A DNA stretch of 64,000 nt from Aliishimia sp963678085 (GTDB lineage: Bacteria; Pseudomonadota; Alphaproteobacteria; Rhodobacterales; Rhodobacteraceae). Within the stretch, counting starts at the first letter, position 1. The number at the start of each line of letters is the position of its first letter. Shown piece after piece: positions 43,837 to 53,319 of the stretch. The translations under genes and the position numbers were made by a program. The stretch is from assembly GCA_963678085.1 (NCBI GenBank), contig OY782680.1, positions 2,418,001 to 2,482,000 of the forward strand. The letters are read 5' to 3'. The notes beneath the pieces were generated by a model, which worked only from the letters and a program-made list of their open reading frames with translations, ran no database searches and was not told where the DNA came from.

Positions 43837-44406
43837 ATGACAAGATTTTTTACGGCACTTGCCCTCACCCTAACGCCGTTGACCGCGAGCGCATCTAGCC
43901 CGACCGAAGCGATGATTGGCTATGCACAAGAACAGGTGCAAGCCTGGGTTGTGACCCCGGAAGTCGTCGCAGCGATCAAGGCACAAAATGAGCGCACAGC
44001 CAGCATGTCCCAAAGTGAGATCGACGGGTTGGATAAGGACTGGCGCGCGAAAGTTGGCTGTAACTGCTCGCCTTTCGTGCAAGGCGTATTGGAAAATGAA
44101 ACGTCGCAACATCTTGCCGCGCATGCCGCGCAAAGCGGTGGCATGGTGACAGAAGTTTTCGTGATGGATGCGCGCGGGCTGAATGTTGGGCAATCAGGAC
44201 CCACATCGGATTATTGGCAAGGGGATGAGGCCAAATTTCAGCAAACCTTCCTTGTGGGCCCAGATGCGGTACATGCCTCAGATATTGAACTGGACGAGAG
44301 CACACAAACCTATCAGGCCCAGATCTCCCGAACCATAACGGATCCCGAAACCGGGGCTGTGATCGGCGCGGTCACCATTGGCCTGAACGCACAGAATTTC
44401 TTTTGA
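43837..44406 (+). CDS. Secreted PDC/Cache-like sensor-domain protein
   Basis: 189 residues with an N-terminal signal peptide (FFTALALTLTPLTASAS). The mature part resembles a single Cache/PDC domain: a helical start (QVQAWVVTPEVVAAIKAQNE), EVFVMDARGLNVGQSGPTSD and YWQGDEAKFQQTFLVGPDA, ending TDPETGAVIGAVTIGLNA. Such domains bind small ligands, but here no membrane kinase or chemoreceptor part follows, so it would be a free periplasmic binding protein. AGGAGC precedes ATG 43837. It is divergent from fabF and convergent with recN. Confidence 0.7.
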   Translation: MTRFFTALALTLTPLTASASSPTEAMIGYAQEQVQAWVVTPEVVAAIKAQNERTASMSQSEIDGLDKDWRAKVGCNCSPFVQGVLENETSQHLAAHAAQSGGMVTEVFVMDARGLNVGQSGPTSDYWQGDEAKFQQTFLVGPDAVHASDIELDESTQTYQAQISRTITDPETGAVIGAVTIGLNAQNFF

Positions 44407-44413
44407 TCTGATA

Positions 44414-44432
44414 GGGTGAGCTCTGCTCACCC
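44414..44432. terminator. Hairpin between convergent genes
   Basis: GGGTGAGC (44414-44421) and GCTCACCC (44425-44432) form a perfect 8-base stem with a 3-base loop. It overlaps the recN stop and follows the PDC-protein stop by 7 bases. There is no clear T-run, so terminator function is likely but not certain. Confidence 0.45.
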
Positions 44433-46076
44433 AGCAAGCAAAGCGGCCGCAGCGGCCCGCGCCTCTGGCGTTATCGTATCGCCAGAGATCATGCGCGCAA
44501 TCTCGTCCACCCGCTCCTTCTTGCTGAGCGGCACAACGGTTGAGAGAGTTTGTTCCTCATGAACAGCCTTCTCCACCCGCCAGTGATGCGCGCCAAGCGC
44601 CGCAACCTGCGCCGAGTGCGTGACAACAAGGATTTGTGCGCCTTTCGCCAAAGCCGAAAGGCGCCGCCCAACCGCGTCGGCGGTTGCTCCGCCCACCCCG
44701 CGATCAATCTCGTCAAAAATAAGCGTCATACCACTGCCCTGCCGCGTCAAACAGACTTTAAGCGCCAGCAAAAACCGCGAAAGCTCCCCACCGCTCGCGA
44801 TTTTCGCAAGCGCCCCTGCCGGGGCGCCTGGATTGGTGGCAACAGTAAAGGCTACCTGATCCTGGCCCTCCGGGCCAGCGGGGCCAGGACTCAGTTGTGT
44901 TGCAAACACTGCGCGATCCATTTTGAGCGGAGCAAGCTCCGCTTGCACCGCTGTATCAAGGGCCTGCGCCGCCGCTAGGCGGCGCTCCGTCAAGGCTTGC
45001 GCCGCCCCCTCATAATCGTCTTTCGCGGCGCGTAGCGCCGCTTGCAAGTCGCGCAAATGCGCATCCCCCGCATCCAGCGCCGACAGTTTTTCCCGAAGAG
45101 CTTCCGCCAATGGCGGAAGCTCCTCCGGGCTCACCCCATGCTTGCGCGCCAAGGCGCGCAAGGCAAAGAGGCGCTCTTCTGTCTCTTCCAGTTCAGCGGG
45201 GTTAAAGCGCATGGTCTCTAGGCAACGTTCAATCCCTGAACTCGCTTCTGAGAGCTCATTGAGCGCGCGCAAGCTCGCGGCCAGGGGCTCGTCGAGCAGG
45301 CCTTCGGCCTCGCTCGCCACTGCCTCAAGCCAGCGCAAACCGTCTCCCAACGCGCCCTCGGCCCCTTCGGGGCCGAGCACCTCAGCCGCGCGACGAATGT
45401 CGCCGACGATCTTCTCGGAGCGTTGCATTTGGCGGCGGCTTGTATCAAGCTGCGCATCCTCACCCGGCTGTGGATCCAGTGCGTCAAGCTCACTGACGGC
45501 GTGGCGGAGAAAATCCTCCTCTGCGCGCACCTCATCCAGCTTACGTTCTGCGAGTTCCAGCGCTTTTTGCGCCGCGCGTAGCGCGGCCCAGCTGCGCTTG
45601 GTTTGCGCAATCAGTGGCGCTGTTTCCCCGTAGCTATCTAATATCTCCTGATGCCCTTTGGGATTTAGTAGCCCGCGATCGTCATGTTGGCCGTGCAGCT
45701 CCACGAGGCATGCGGAGAGCTTGCGCAGCACCTCGCCGCTCACGCGGCGATCATTCACCCAAGCGGTTTTGCGCCCCTCGGCGGTATTCACCCGGCGCAG
45801 GATCAGTTCATCTTGATCTGGCAGGCCAGCCTCTTGCAGAATGCTATGGGCGGGATGATCCGCAGATAGGTCAAACTCTGCCGTGACCTCACCCTGTTTG
45901 GCCCCTTTGCGCACAAGCTCTGCCCGGCCGCGCCAGCCCAGCACAAAACCAAGACTGTCAAGCAGGATAGATTTCCCCGCGCCGGTTTCCCCCGTGAGCA
46001 CATTCAGCCCGGCCTTAAACTGTAGATCCAGGTGATCAATGATCAGCATATCCCGGATCTCGAGCCCGCGCAGCAT
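44427..46076 (-). CDS. recN: DNA repair protein RecN
   Basis: 549 residues of the SMC-like family. Walker A is GETGAGKSILLDSLG near residue 37; a central coiled coil (about 155-360) separates it from the ABC signature (ASGGELSRFLLALK) and Walker B (TLIFDEIDRGVGG). RecN holds broken DNA ends for recombination. ATG 46076 is chosen since LRGLEIRDMLIIDHLDL is the conserved N-terminus. It follows bamD by 27 bases. Confidence 0.96.
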   Translation of the reverse strand: MLRGLEIRDMLIIDHLDLQFKAGLNVLTGETGAGKSILLDSLGFVLGWRGRAELVRKGAKQGEVTAEFDLSADHPAHSILQEAGLPDQDELILRRVNTAEGRKTAWVNDRRVSGEVLRKLSACLVELHGQHDDRGLLNPKGHQEILDSYGETAPLIAQTKRSWAALRAAQKALELAERKLDEVRAEEDFLRHAVSELDALDPQPGEDAQLDTSRRQMQRSEKIVGDIRRAAEVLGPEGAEGALGDGLRWLEAVASEAEGLLDEPLAASLRALNELSEASSGIERCLETMRFNPAELEETEERLFALRALARKHGVSPEELPPLAEALREKLSALDAGDAHLRDLQAALRAAKDDYEGAAQALTERRLAAAQALDTAVQAELAPLKMDRAVFATQLSPGPAGPEGQDQVAFTVATNPGAPAGALAKIASGGELSRFLLALKVCLTRQGSGMTLIFDEIDRGVGGATADAVGRRLSALAKGAQILVVTHSAQVAALGAHHWRVEKAVHEEQTLSTVVPLSKKERVDEIARMISGDTITPEARAAAAALLAG

Positions 46077-46103
46077 CTCGCCCTCTCCCCTCAAGCCGAA
46101 GCG

Positions 46104-46976
46104 TTAGAGCCACTCACCCTTGATCATCTGTCGGTAAATCCGCGCCAGCCAGTTATTGCCGCGCGCTTTGGGCTCTAGCCCTTGCCCAGTGAGCAGGCGA
46201 TAGCTGTCCTCATACCACTCTGTTGACTGATAATTATGCCCCAAAATCGCCCCGGCTGTTTGCGCCTCATCCACCAGCCCGAGGCTAAGATAAGCCTCCA
46301 CAAGGCGGTGCAGCGCTTCGGGGGTGTGGGTCGTGGTTTGGAAATCTTCGACGACAACGCGGAAGCGATTGATGGCGGCGGTGAAATGATCACGGCGCAA
46401 ATAGTAACGCCCCACTTCCATCTCTTTGCCCGCCAAATGGTCAAAGGCCAGATCAAATTTCAGGACCGCGGTCTTTGTGTACTCACTATCGGGATAGCGT
46501 TCGATCACCGCCCGCAGGGCTTGCAGCGCTTCCAAAGTTATCCCCTGATCGCGACCCACATCGTCAATCTGATCATAATAGCTCAGCGCCAGCAGATATT
46601 GCGCATAGGCCGCATCCTCATCATCGGGATAAAAGTCGATAAAGCGCTGCGCGGCAGAGCGGCTCTCTTCATATTCGCGCGCCGAGTGGAAGGCGAAGGC
46701 CTGCATGATCACCGCACGTTTGGTGATATTGCTATAGGGGTAAAGCCGCTCGACCTCGGCAAAGAAAAACGCAGCATCGTCGGGGCGCTTGCGGCTTAGC
46801 TCAAACTCCCCGCGTTCAAAGATCTGCTCGGGCGTTGCGCCCTCCAATCGCAGATCTTCATTATCCATATAGTTCACATTATTCGAGCATGCCCCAAGAG
46901 CCAGGCCAGATACCAGAACGAGCGCGCGCGCGGTGGGAAGGTGTTTCAATCGGCCAATCATTCCAAATGCATTCAT
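46104..46976 (-). CDS. bamD: Outer membrane assembly lipoprotein BamD
   Basis: 290 residues. A lipoprotein signal ends in GLALGAC (lipobox LGAC), so the mature protein is anchored to the outer membrane. TPR-like helices follow: ATPEQIFERGEFELSRKRPD, YPYSNITKRAVIMQAFAFHS, RFIDFYPDDEDAAYAQYLLA and YDQIDDVGRDQGI, the last typical of BamD. It is a subunit of the BAM complex. ATG 46976 gives a normal signal length. It lies between lpxC and recN as in related genomes. Confidence 0.94.
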   Translation of the reverse strand: MNAFGMIGRLKHLPTARALVLVSGLALGACSNNVNYMDNEDLRLEGATPEQIFERGEFELSRKRPDDAAFFFAEVERLYPYSNITKRAVIMQAFAFHSAREYEESRSAAQRFIDFYPDDEDAAYAQYLLALSYYDQIDDVGRDQGITLEALQALRAVIERYPDSEYTKTAVLKFDLAFDHLAGKEMEVGRYYLRRDHFTAAINRFRVVVEDFQTTTHTPEALHRLVEAYLSLGLVDEAQTAGAILGHNYQSTEWYEDSYRLLTGQGLEPKARGNNWLARIYRQMIKGEWL

Positions 46977-47108
46977 CGATTCACGTACCGCATCACAGTG
47001 ATGGTTTGCAGGACAAATCTCAAGGGGCAAATCTTAACCTAATGCCCTGCCCTGCTGCTAGGGCTCTCAATTCTGGTGTATTTTCTACCCTAACCTGCAT
47101 TGCTTGGC

Positions 47109-48032
47109 TTAAGCGACGCGGGGGATCTCGCTCCAATGCAGGCCATGCCCTGGCAAAAGAGCTGCCTGAGACGGGGCGCAGCAGATCATCTTGAGCGCTC
47201 CAGGCGTTGCAAAGGCTTTGCGCAGCAGTTTATTTGTCAGGCTATGCCCGGCGCGCACCCCGGTATATTTGCCCAAGACCGGCCCCCCGGCCAGCGCCAG
47301 ATCCCCAAGCGCATCCAGCATCTTATGGCGCACAGGTTCATCCACATGGCGCAGGCCGCCGGGGCTGATCACCGCGCCATTGTCAAAGACCACGGCATTT
47401 TCCCCAGGCGCGCCGCCCAGGGCCAAGCCATTGGCTTGCATCGCTTCGACATCGGATTGCTGACAAAAGGTTCGGCTATCGCTCAGCTCGCGGGCAAAGC
47501 TGCCATTGGAGAGCGTGAGACTTTTAGATTGCTGGCCTATGGCCGCATCAGAGAAATCTATGTGAAACTCCACGCGCATGACAGAATGGGGTACCAGGCT
47601 TGCGCTGGCTTCGCCTTCTGAGACTGTGATGGGTTTGACAACTTTGATGGCATTCACCGGCTGGTTTTGCGCCACGATGCCTTTGCTCATGATACCTTGG
47701 ACGAATTTCACGGATGAGCCGTCCAAAATCGGCACTTCCGGCCCGTCAATCTCTATCAGCGCGTTATGCACACCGCAGCCCATAAGCGCGGCCAGGAGAT
47801 GTTCGACGGTCGAGACCGAAGCACCAGATGTGTTTTGAAGTTTCGTGCAGAGCGGCGATTGCAGCGCTGCATCATAGCGTGCGGGGATCAATCTATCCCC
47901 CATCTCGATATCGATACGTTTAAACCAGATCCCATGATTTGCCGAAGCTGGTTTGACCGCGATCCGCGCCGAAGCGCCAGTATGCAGCCCTACCCCGGTA
48001 AAGGTCACTGCTGATTTCAAAGTATTCTGCAA
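47109..48032 (-). CDS. lpxC: UDP-3-O-acyl-N-acetylglucosamine deacetylase
   Basis: 307 residues. LpxC commits UDP-acyl-GlcNAc to lipid A synthesis. Zinc and catalytic residues: His in VSTVEHLLAAL, and His and Asp in GLRHVDEPVRHKMLDALGDL; a late His in VRAGHSLTNKLL. The start is TTG 48032 (MQNTLKSAVTFTGVGLHTG), with GAGGGG six bases upstream. Gene order ftsZ-lpxC-bamD is conserved. A low-efficiency TTG start may help keep LpxC levels low. Confidence 0.96.
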   Translation of the reverse strand: MQNTLKSAVTFTGVGLHTGASARIAVKPASANHGIWFKRIDIEMGDRLIPARYDAALQSPLCTKLQNTSGASVSTVEHLLAALMGCGVHNALIEIDGPEVPILDGSSVKFVQGIMSKGIVAQNQPVNAIKVVKPITVSEGEASASLVPHSVMRVEFHIDFSDAAIGQQSKSLTLSNGSFARELSDSRTFCQQSDVEAMQANGLALGGAPGENAVVFDNGAVISPGGLRHVDEPVRHKMLDALGDLALAGGPVLGKYTGVRAGHSLTNKLLRKAFATPGALKMICCAPSQAALLPGHGLHWSEIPRVA

Positions 48033-48191
48033 AGATGCCCCTCAACGTCCCCAAGAGTTAAGTTACCAAGAAGTTAACTAGGTTTAGGTTAAAGCCTCTT
48101 AAGATTGTAAACAATTCACTCTTTGCAACGGTTTGAAACATAAAACAGGTTTTTCCCTAAAATCGGCTGATTCTTGCGAACCATTTGAATC

Positions 48192-48220
48192 AAAATAAAA
48201 AAGGCCACCCGAAGGCAGCC
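48192..48220 (-). terminator. Terminator downstream of ftsZ
   Basis: On the reverse strand GGCTGCC and GGTGGCC pair (two G-T wobbles) around a TTCG loop, followed by TTTTTTATTTTG. It lies about 38 bases after the ftsZ stop and separates ftsZ from lpxC. Confidence 0.75.
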
Positions 48221-48258
48221 CATTCGTAACGATATTATAACTTTTTATGTGCCGTTCC

Positions 48259-49845
48259 TTAATTCGCTTGCCTGCGCAAGAAAGCGGGAATCTCGATGCG
48301 GTCTTGGTCCTCGGCTTCGCGAGGCGCGGCGGAGGCATGCGGGGTTGGGCTGGGCGCGGCGCGCTGCACGGTTGGCTGGATGCGCGGCTCGGCTGGGGCT
48401 GCTTGCTCGGAGTGGCCGGTCATGCGGTTGATCAGCGAATTGATTCCAAAGCGCGATTTTTCTGCCGGTGCCGCCGCTGGGGCGGGCTCTGGCGCGCCGC
48501 TCGCACGCTGCGTTGCAGCTTTCAGACGCGCCAAGGCCTCTGGAGAGGGCATGCCAACCGTTGGGTTGGGCGAGGCATATTCGTCCGAGCTTGACTCCAC
48601 CGCATCCAAGCTTGGCTCAAATGGCGCAGGCTGCGGGCGATAGGCGGGCTCTGGCAGCTTGGCCTCTTCCTCTTCTTTTGCTGCGAATAGATCCTGTGTT
48701 GGCTCAGGGCGTCCAGCATTCACATCAAATAATGACGGTGCCTCTGCGGCCTGAGCAGCAGGCGCTGGCGTCGGCTCTGGAATGGGTTCAGGCTTCGGCT
48801 CAGCTTTCTTTTCGGCAACGGGCTGCGGCAAAGGCGCGCTCATAGAGCGGCGTGGCAGCGGTGTATCCGACGTTTTCTCAGATGCATCAATGCCCGTGGC
48901 TACAACAGAGACGCGCATCATGCCCGCCATGCTTTCATCCAAGGTCGAGCCCACGATGATATTGGCATCAGGATCAACCTCGTCGCGGATCCGGTTGGCC
49001 GCTTCGTCCAACTCAAACAAGGTCAGGTCATGCGAGCCGGTGATATTGATCAGCACGCCTTTGGCCCCGCGCAAGGAAATCTCATCCAGCAGCGGGTTAG
49101 CAATGGCTTTCTCGGCAGCTTGTACCGCGCGATCTTCGCCCTCGGCCTCGCCCGTACCCATCATGGCTTTGCCCATCTCATCCATAACGGCACGCACATC
49201 GGCAAAGTCGAGATTGATCAAGCCCGGACGCACCATCAGATCGGTCACGCCTTTCACGCCCTGATAGAGCACATCATCCGCCATCGAGAAAGCTTCGGTA
49301 AAGGTCGTGCGCTCATTTGCGAGGCGGAACAGGTTTTGGTTGGGAATGATGATCAGCGTATCGACCACCTTTTGCAGCGCCTCGACACCAGCCTCGGCTT
49401 GGCGCATGCGCTTGGCACCCTCAAACTGGAACGGCTTGGTGACAACCCCAACGGTGAGCACCCCAAGCTCACGCGCAGCTTGTCCGATAATTGGCGCAGC
49501 CCCTGTGCCCGTACCGCCCCCCATACCTGCGGTGATAAAGCACATATGCGCGCCAGCCAGATTATCAACGATTTGCTCGATGCTTTCCTCAGCTGCCGCT
49601 GCACCAACACTGGCCCGCGCGCCTGCCCCAAGACCTTCGGTCACTTTCGCGCCAAGCTGGATGCGCGAGGAGGCCGTAGATTGCTGCAAAGCTTGGCTGT
49701 CGGTGTTGGCCACGACGAACTCAACGCCTTCCAGCTGCTTTTCGATCATATTATTGACCGCATTGCCACCGGCCCCGCCGACACCGAATACAGTGATTTT
49801 TGGCTTCAGGTCATCAAGGTCTGGGAAGGAGAGATTCAGGGTCAT
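48259..49845 (-). CDS. ftsZ: Cell division protein FtsZ
   Basis: 528 residues, long as in alphaproteobacteria. The GTPase domain has ITVFGVGGAGGNAVNNMI and the tubulin signature GGGTGTGAAP; the T7 loop reads LINLDFADVRAVMDEMG. A low-complexity Pro/Glu/Ala-rich linker (about 325-510) leads to the conserved tail peptide IEIPAFLRRQ that binds FtsA. FtsZ forms the division ring. It lies downstream of ftsA with a 242-base gap that could carry its own promoter. Confidence 0.98.
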   Translation of the reverse strand: MTLNLSFPDLDDLKPKITVFGVGGAGGNAVNNMIEKQLEGVEFVVANTDSQALQQSTASSRIQLGAKVTEGLGAGARASVGAAAAEESIEQIVDNLAGAHMCFITAGMGGGTGTGAAPIIGQAARELGVLTVGVVTKPFQFEGAKRMRQAEAGVEALQKVVDTLIIIPNQNLFRLANERTTFTEAFSMADDVLYQGVKGVTDLMVRPGLINLDFADVRAVMDEMGKAMMGTGEAEGEDRAVQAAEKAIANPLLDEISLRGAKGVLINITGSHDLTLFELDEAANRIRDEVDPDANIIVGSTLDESMAGMMRVSVVATGIDASEKTSDTPLPRRSMSAPLPQPVAEKKAEPKPEPIPEPTPAPAAQAAEAPSLFDVNAGRPEPTQDLFAAKEEEEAKLPEPAYRPQPAPFEPSLDAVESSSDEYASPNPTVGMPSPEALARLKAATQRASGAPEPAPAAAPAEKSRFGINSLINRMTGHSEQAAPAEPRIQPTVQRAAPSPTPHASAAPREAEDQDRIEIPAFLRRQAN

Positions 49846-50087
49846 GATATGGGGTCCGCCTGTGAAATTTGTCCAGCTTTGCGCGGGAAGGGAATGTCTG
49901 CTTTCGTGTCAGATTAACCAAGTTTCCACTCTAAGTCACCCCAAAATAAGCAAAAAGACGCCAAATATCGACATTTTCTTTGACGAACGGCAAGATCTCG
50001 CCATGGGCACTAGATATGGCGGAACCTCGCGCATCGCATCCGATATTGCGCGTAAATATTTGATGACAGGTGGTTTCCCGCATAGCG

Positions 50088-51422
50088 TTACCAGTTTTCG
50101 CGCAGCCAACGCACCGCGCGCTTAAAGGAGCGTCTTGGATATCCGTCTGCGGGAATTTCGAAATCCCACCATTCGTCTTGGGGATGCGCGGCGAACAAGG
50201 CGAGCCCGACCACGCTGGCAAAACCGGGCCCGCTGGCCGCTTGGGGCAGGCCATGCACACGTAAAGGACGCCCAAGACGCACATTCTGCCCCAAGATCCG
50301 CGCGGCTAGGGCATCAAGCCCAGGGATTTGATTGCCCCCACCTGTGAGCACGATTTGTTGGCTGGGAAGATGATCGAACCCGGCCGCATCCAGACGGGCG
50401 CGCGCCTCTTCTAAGATCTCTTCAACACGGGGGCGCATGATCCCTATGATCTCGGCCCGGCTGGCGGTGCGGCGGTCATGTTCGTAATCGCCTGTATCGC
50501 CGCCAATCTCGATCAGCTCGCGATCATCCATGCCCGTGGCCTGCACACCGCCATAAAAGGTCTTGATCCGCTCTGCCGTGCTGGTGGGCACTTGCAGGCC
50601 CAGTGAGATATCGCTGGTCACATGCTCGCCGCCCATGCGCACCGCATCTGCATAAATCATGTGCTTTTTGATGAAGATCGACACGCCCGTAGAGCCGCCG
50701 CCCATATCAATACAGGCCGCGCCCAGCTCTTGTTCATCCTCCACCAGCGCCGAAATCCCGCTGGCATAGGCAGAAGAGGCAATGCCCGCAAGTTCCAGAT
50801 CACAGCGCTTTACGCAATAGGCCAGATGCTGCACCGTTGTGGCATCCACGGTGAGCATATGCATATCAACCGAAAGTGTATCACCAATCTGCCCGCGTGG
50901 GTCCGTGAGGCCCGAGCGATGATCCAGCGCGAAATTCACCGGCTGCGCATGCAGCACCTCGCGCCCTGCGCCGTAATCAGGGATATCGCAGCCCGCCAGA
51001 ACCCGCGCCACATCATATTCGGTGACCTCTTTAGCCCCAAGTTCAATGGTATTGTCCAGCCCGTAAGAGCGCGGCGCGGCCCCCGAAAAGCACGCGATCA
51101 CATGATCAACCCGGATCCCGGCCATCTTTTGCGCCGCTTGCAAAACGGTACGAATGGCGCGCTCGGCCTCGCTCATGCTGGTGATCTCACCATAGGCAAT
51201 CCCGCGCGAACGGGTGGTGGCCGCCCCAATCACCCGAAAGCCCGCCTGCCCTGCCAGCGCGCCCATCTCAGGGGTTTCTTGCAGCTGGGCCGAGCTGTCA
51301 AAGCGCAGCACCAAACAGGCGGTTTTCGAGGTGCCGATGTCCAAAATCGCAACCACACCGCGTTGCAGGGCGGCTTTGCGCATATAGCGCATAGAGCGTT
51401 GGGAGGCGTACAGATCAATCAT
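50088..51422 (-). CDS. ftsA: Cell division protein FtsA
   Basis: 444 residues, actin-like ATPase. Phosphate 1 motif AILDIGTSKTACLVLRF, the 1C domain (about 100-180), phosphate 2 CIDMGGGSTGVSIF and the adenosine motif IVLTGGGNQIPGLD are visible, and the C-terminal KRAVRWLRENW is the amphipathic membrane-targeting helix. It tethers FtsZ to the membrane. It lies 3 bases after ftsQ. Confidence 0.97.
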   Translation of the reverse strand: MIDLYASQRSMRYMRKAALQRGVVAILDIGTSKTACLVLRFDSSAQLQETPEMGALAGQAGFRVIGAATTRSRGIAYGEITSMSEAERAIRTVLQAAQKMAGIRVDHVIACFSGAAPRSYGLDNTIELGAKEVTEYDVARVLAGCDIPDYGAGREVLHAQPVNFALDHRSGLTDPRGQIGDTLSVDMHMLTVDATTVQHLAYCVKRCDLELAGIASSAYASGISALVEDEQELGAACIDMGGGSTGVSIFIKKHMIYADAVRMGGEHVTSDISLGLQVPTSTAERIKTFYGGVQATGMDDRELIEIGGDTGDYEHDRRTASRAEIIGIMRPRVEEILEEARARLDAAGFDHLPSQQIVLTGGGNQIPGLDALAARILGQNVRLGRPLRVHGLPQAASGPGFASVVGLALFAAHPQDEWWDFEIPADGYPRRSFKRAVRWLRENW

Positions 51423-51425
51423 CGT

Positions 51426-52343
51426 CTAATCACTCACTTCAATGACGCGGGGGGAGGAGGAGGAGGTTTCGGAGCTATGGCGCAGCTCTTTGGCGGTTTC
51501 GCCCATACGCACACTCATGCGCTCGCTCAGGCGTAGGTCGATATGGGTCACATCGCGCTCAAGCAGGCTGGTTTCCCGGTCCATGGCAATCACGCGCAAT
51601 AGGGCTTGTTCAGAGCCAAATTCGGGCAGCATGATGCGCTGCTCGCGATCCAACACCACATCCCAGCGGCGCTCTCCCATACGCGCGAGACCGCGCAGAC
51701 GTCCTTGCAACGGGCGGGCAAGTTCGAACAGGCGCAGAGCTTCGCGCACCGCATCCGGTGCCCCCTGCCCTGCAATCACCGGCAGATCCGGGCGCGCAAG
51801 CCGGGTATCAAGCTCGGCCACGGCCACACCGTCCCCGTCAATGGCATAGACCCGATCATAGTCACGCCACACAGCGACAGGCAGGCGCTCTTCCACCTCA
51901 ATAAGCAAAATGCCCCCCGGCATATGGCGCACCGTGGCGGATTTCACCGCGCCCAGCTGCGTGATGGATTGGCGCAGCGCATCAAGATCCAGATCAAAAG
52001 AGCTCACGGGCAAAGTCACCGGAGAGATGTCATGGATCTGCGCACTCAGCTCGCGGCTTGCGCCCTCCACACTCATCAGTGAGATTTGGAACTCTGGCCG
52101 CGCCTCAAAGCTTTCCTTTAGGGCCGTAAACTGCGTGACAATCCCGGTTCGGCGCGCCTCGTCCGAAAGATAAATCCCAGCCCCGGCCAAGCAAAGCGCA
52201 GCGGGCAAGCCAAGACGCAGCGCGGCGCGAAAGCCCGGCGTCAGCATCCAGCGCTCCAGCCGCCAGCGCCAACGCGAGGGGGCCGGATCCATCTTAAAGC
52301 CGGTTTGCGGAGCGGGGGCGCGCTTGGCTCTTAACGATCGCAT
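51426..52343 (-). CDS. ftsQ: Cell division protein FtsQ
   Basis: 305 residues. ATG 52343 overlaps the ddl stop by 13 bases and has GGAGG six bases upstream. A cytoplasmic N-terminus and one membrane segment (about 40-60) precede the POTRA domain (FEARPEFQISLMSVEGASRE, about 80-150) and the beta domain (ERLPVAVWRDYDRVYAIDGD onward). FtsQ organises the periplasmic divisome. Longer upstream frames are antisense-type extensions into ddl and are ignored. Confidence 0.93.
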   Translation of the reverse strand: MRSLRAKRAPAPQTGFKMDPAPSRWRWRLERWMLTPGFRAALRLGLPAALCLAGAGIYLSDEARRTGIVTQFTALKESFEARPEFQISLMSVEGASRELSAQIHDISPVTLPVSSFDLDLDALRQSITQLGAVKSATVRHMPGGILLIEVEERLPVAVWRDYDRVYAIDGDGVAVAELDTRLARPDLPVIAGQGAPDAVREALRLFELARPLQGRLRGLARMGERRWDVVLDREQRIMLPEFGSEQALLRVIAMDRETSLLERDVTHIDLRLSERMSVRMGETAKELRHSSETSSSSPRVIEVSD

Positions 52344-53254
52344 GAGGCATCCTCCACGATCCAGGCACAGAGCTCGGGGAAACTTATGCCGCAATGGGCC
52401 GCCTGCTCGGGCGCAAGCGAGGTTGGCGTCATGCCCGGCTGCGTGTTGGTTTCCAGCAAAATCAACCCGTCCAGCCCGCGGCTTGCGTCCCAGCGAAAAT
52501 CGGTGCGGCTTAGCCCGCGGCACCCCAAAGCCACATGGGCGCGCAACGCGTAATCCTTGCAGGCCGCCTCAATCTCATCTGGGATCTCAGCCGGGATCAC
52601 ATGATGCGAGCCCCCCGTGCTGTATTTTGCATGGTAATCATACCAGCCTTTCGTCACGATATCCGTCACCGCAAGCGCGCGCTCTCCCATCACGGTGGTG
52701 GTCAGCTCGCGCCCCGGCGCATAGGTTTCCACCATCAATGTCTGGGGCAAATCAGGGGCTAGGGTTGGGGGACCATTCGCCGCCTCAGTGACGATATAAA
52801 CCCCGACCGAGGAGCCCTCATTAAAGGGTTTCACCACATAAGGGGGTGCCATCACATGCGCGGCCTCAATAGCCTCGCGCTCCGCCAGAACCGAAGCCAC
52901 AAAGGGCAGCCCCGCAGCGGCGTAAATCTCTTTGCTCTTTTGCTTATCCATCGCAAGAGCCGAGGCCATCACCCCAGAATGGGTATAAGGAATGCGCAGC
53001 CATTCCAGCAGACCTTGCACACAACCATCCTCGCCCCAGCGCCCATGCAGGGCGTTGAACACGACGTCCGGGGATATCTCGCGCAAACGGCTTGCAAGAT
53101 CGGGGCCGGCATCGACCTCGATAACATCATAGCCCGCATGGCGCAGTGCATCGGCACATTCTTGCCCAGAGGACAAAGACACCTCACGCTCTGCGGAGGG
53201 GCCGCCCATCACTACTACCACACATTTGCTGGTCGTCCTGCTCGACTGACCCAA
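52331..53254 (-). CDS. ddl: D-alanine--D-alanine ligase
   Basis: 307 residues, ATP-grasp fold. VVVVMGGPSAEREVSLSSG is the N-terminal substrate motif; FNEGSSVGVYIV, LSRTDFRW and LLETNTQPGMTPTSLAPEQA are the ATP and Mg sites. It makes the D-Ala-D-Ala dipeptide used by MurF. Start TTG 53254 has GAGG seven bases upstream. Position between murB and ftsQ is canonical for ddlB. Confidence 0.96.
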   Translation of the reverse strand: MGQSSRTTSKCVVVVMGGPSAEREVSLSSGQECADALRHAGYDVIEVDAGPDLASRLREISPDVVFNALHGRWGEDGCVQGLLEWLRIPYTHSGVMASALAMDKQKSKEIYAAAGLPFVASVLAEREAIEAAHVMAPPYVVKPFNEGSSVGVYIVTEAANGPPTLAPDLPQTLMVETYAPGRELTTTVMGERALAVTDIVTKGWYDYHAKYSTGGSHHVIPAEIPDEIEAACKDYALRAHVALGCRGLSRTDFRWDASRGLDGLILLETNTQPGMTPTSLAPEQAAHCGISFPELCAWIVEDASCDR

Positions 53255-53319
53255 TGTGCTGCCTCATTTTCTTTGGCCATTTTGGCCTTATTATCCCGCT
53301 ATTTACGGGAATTTACTAC

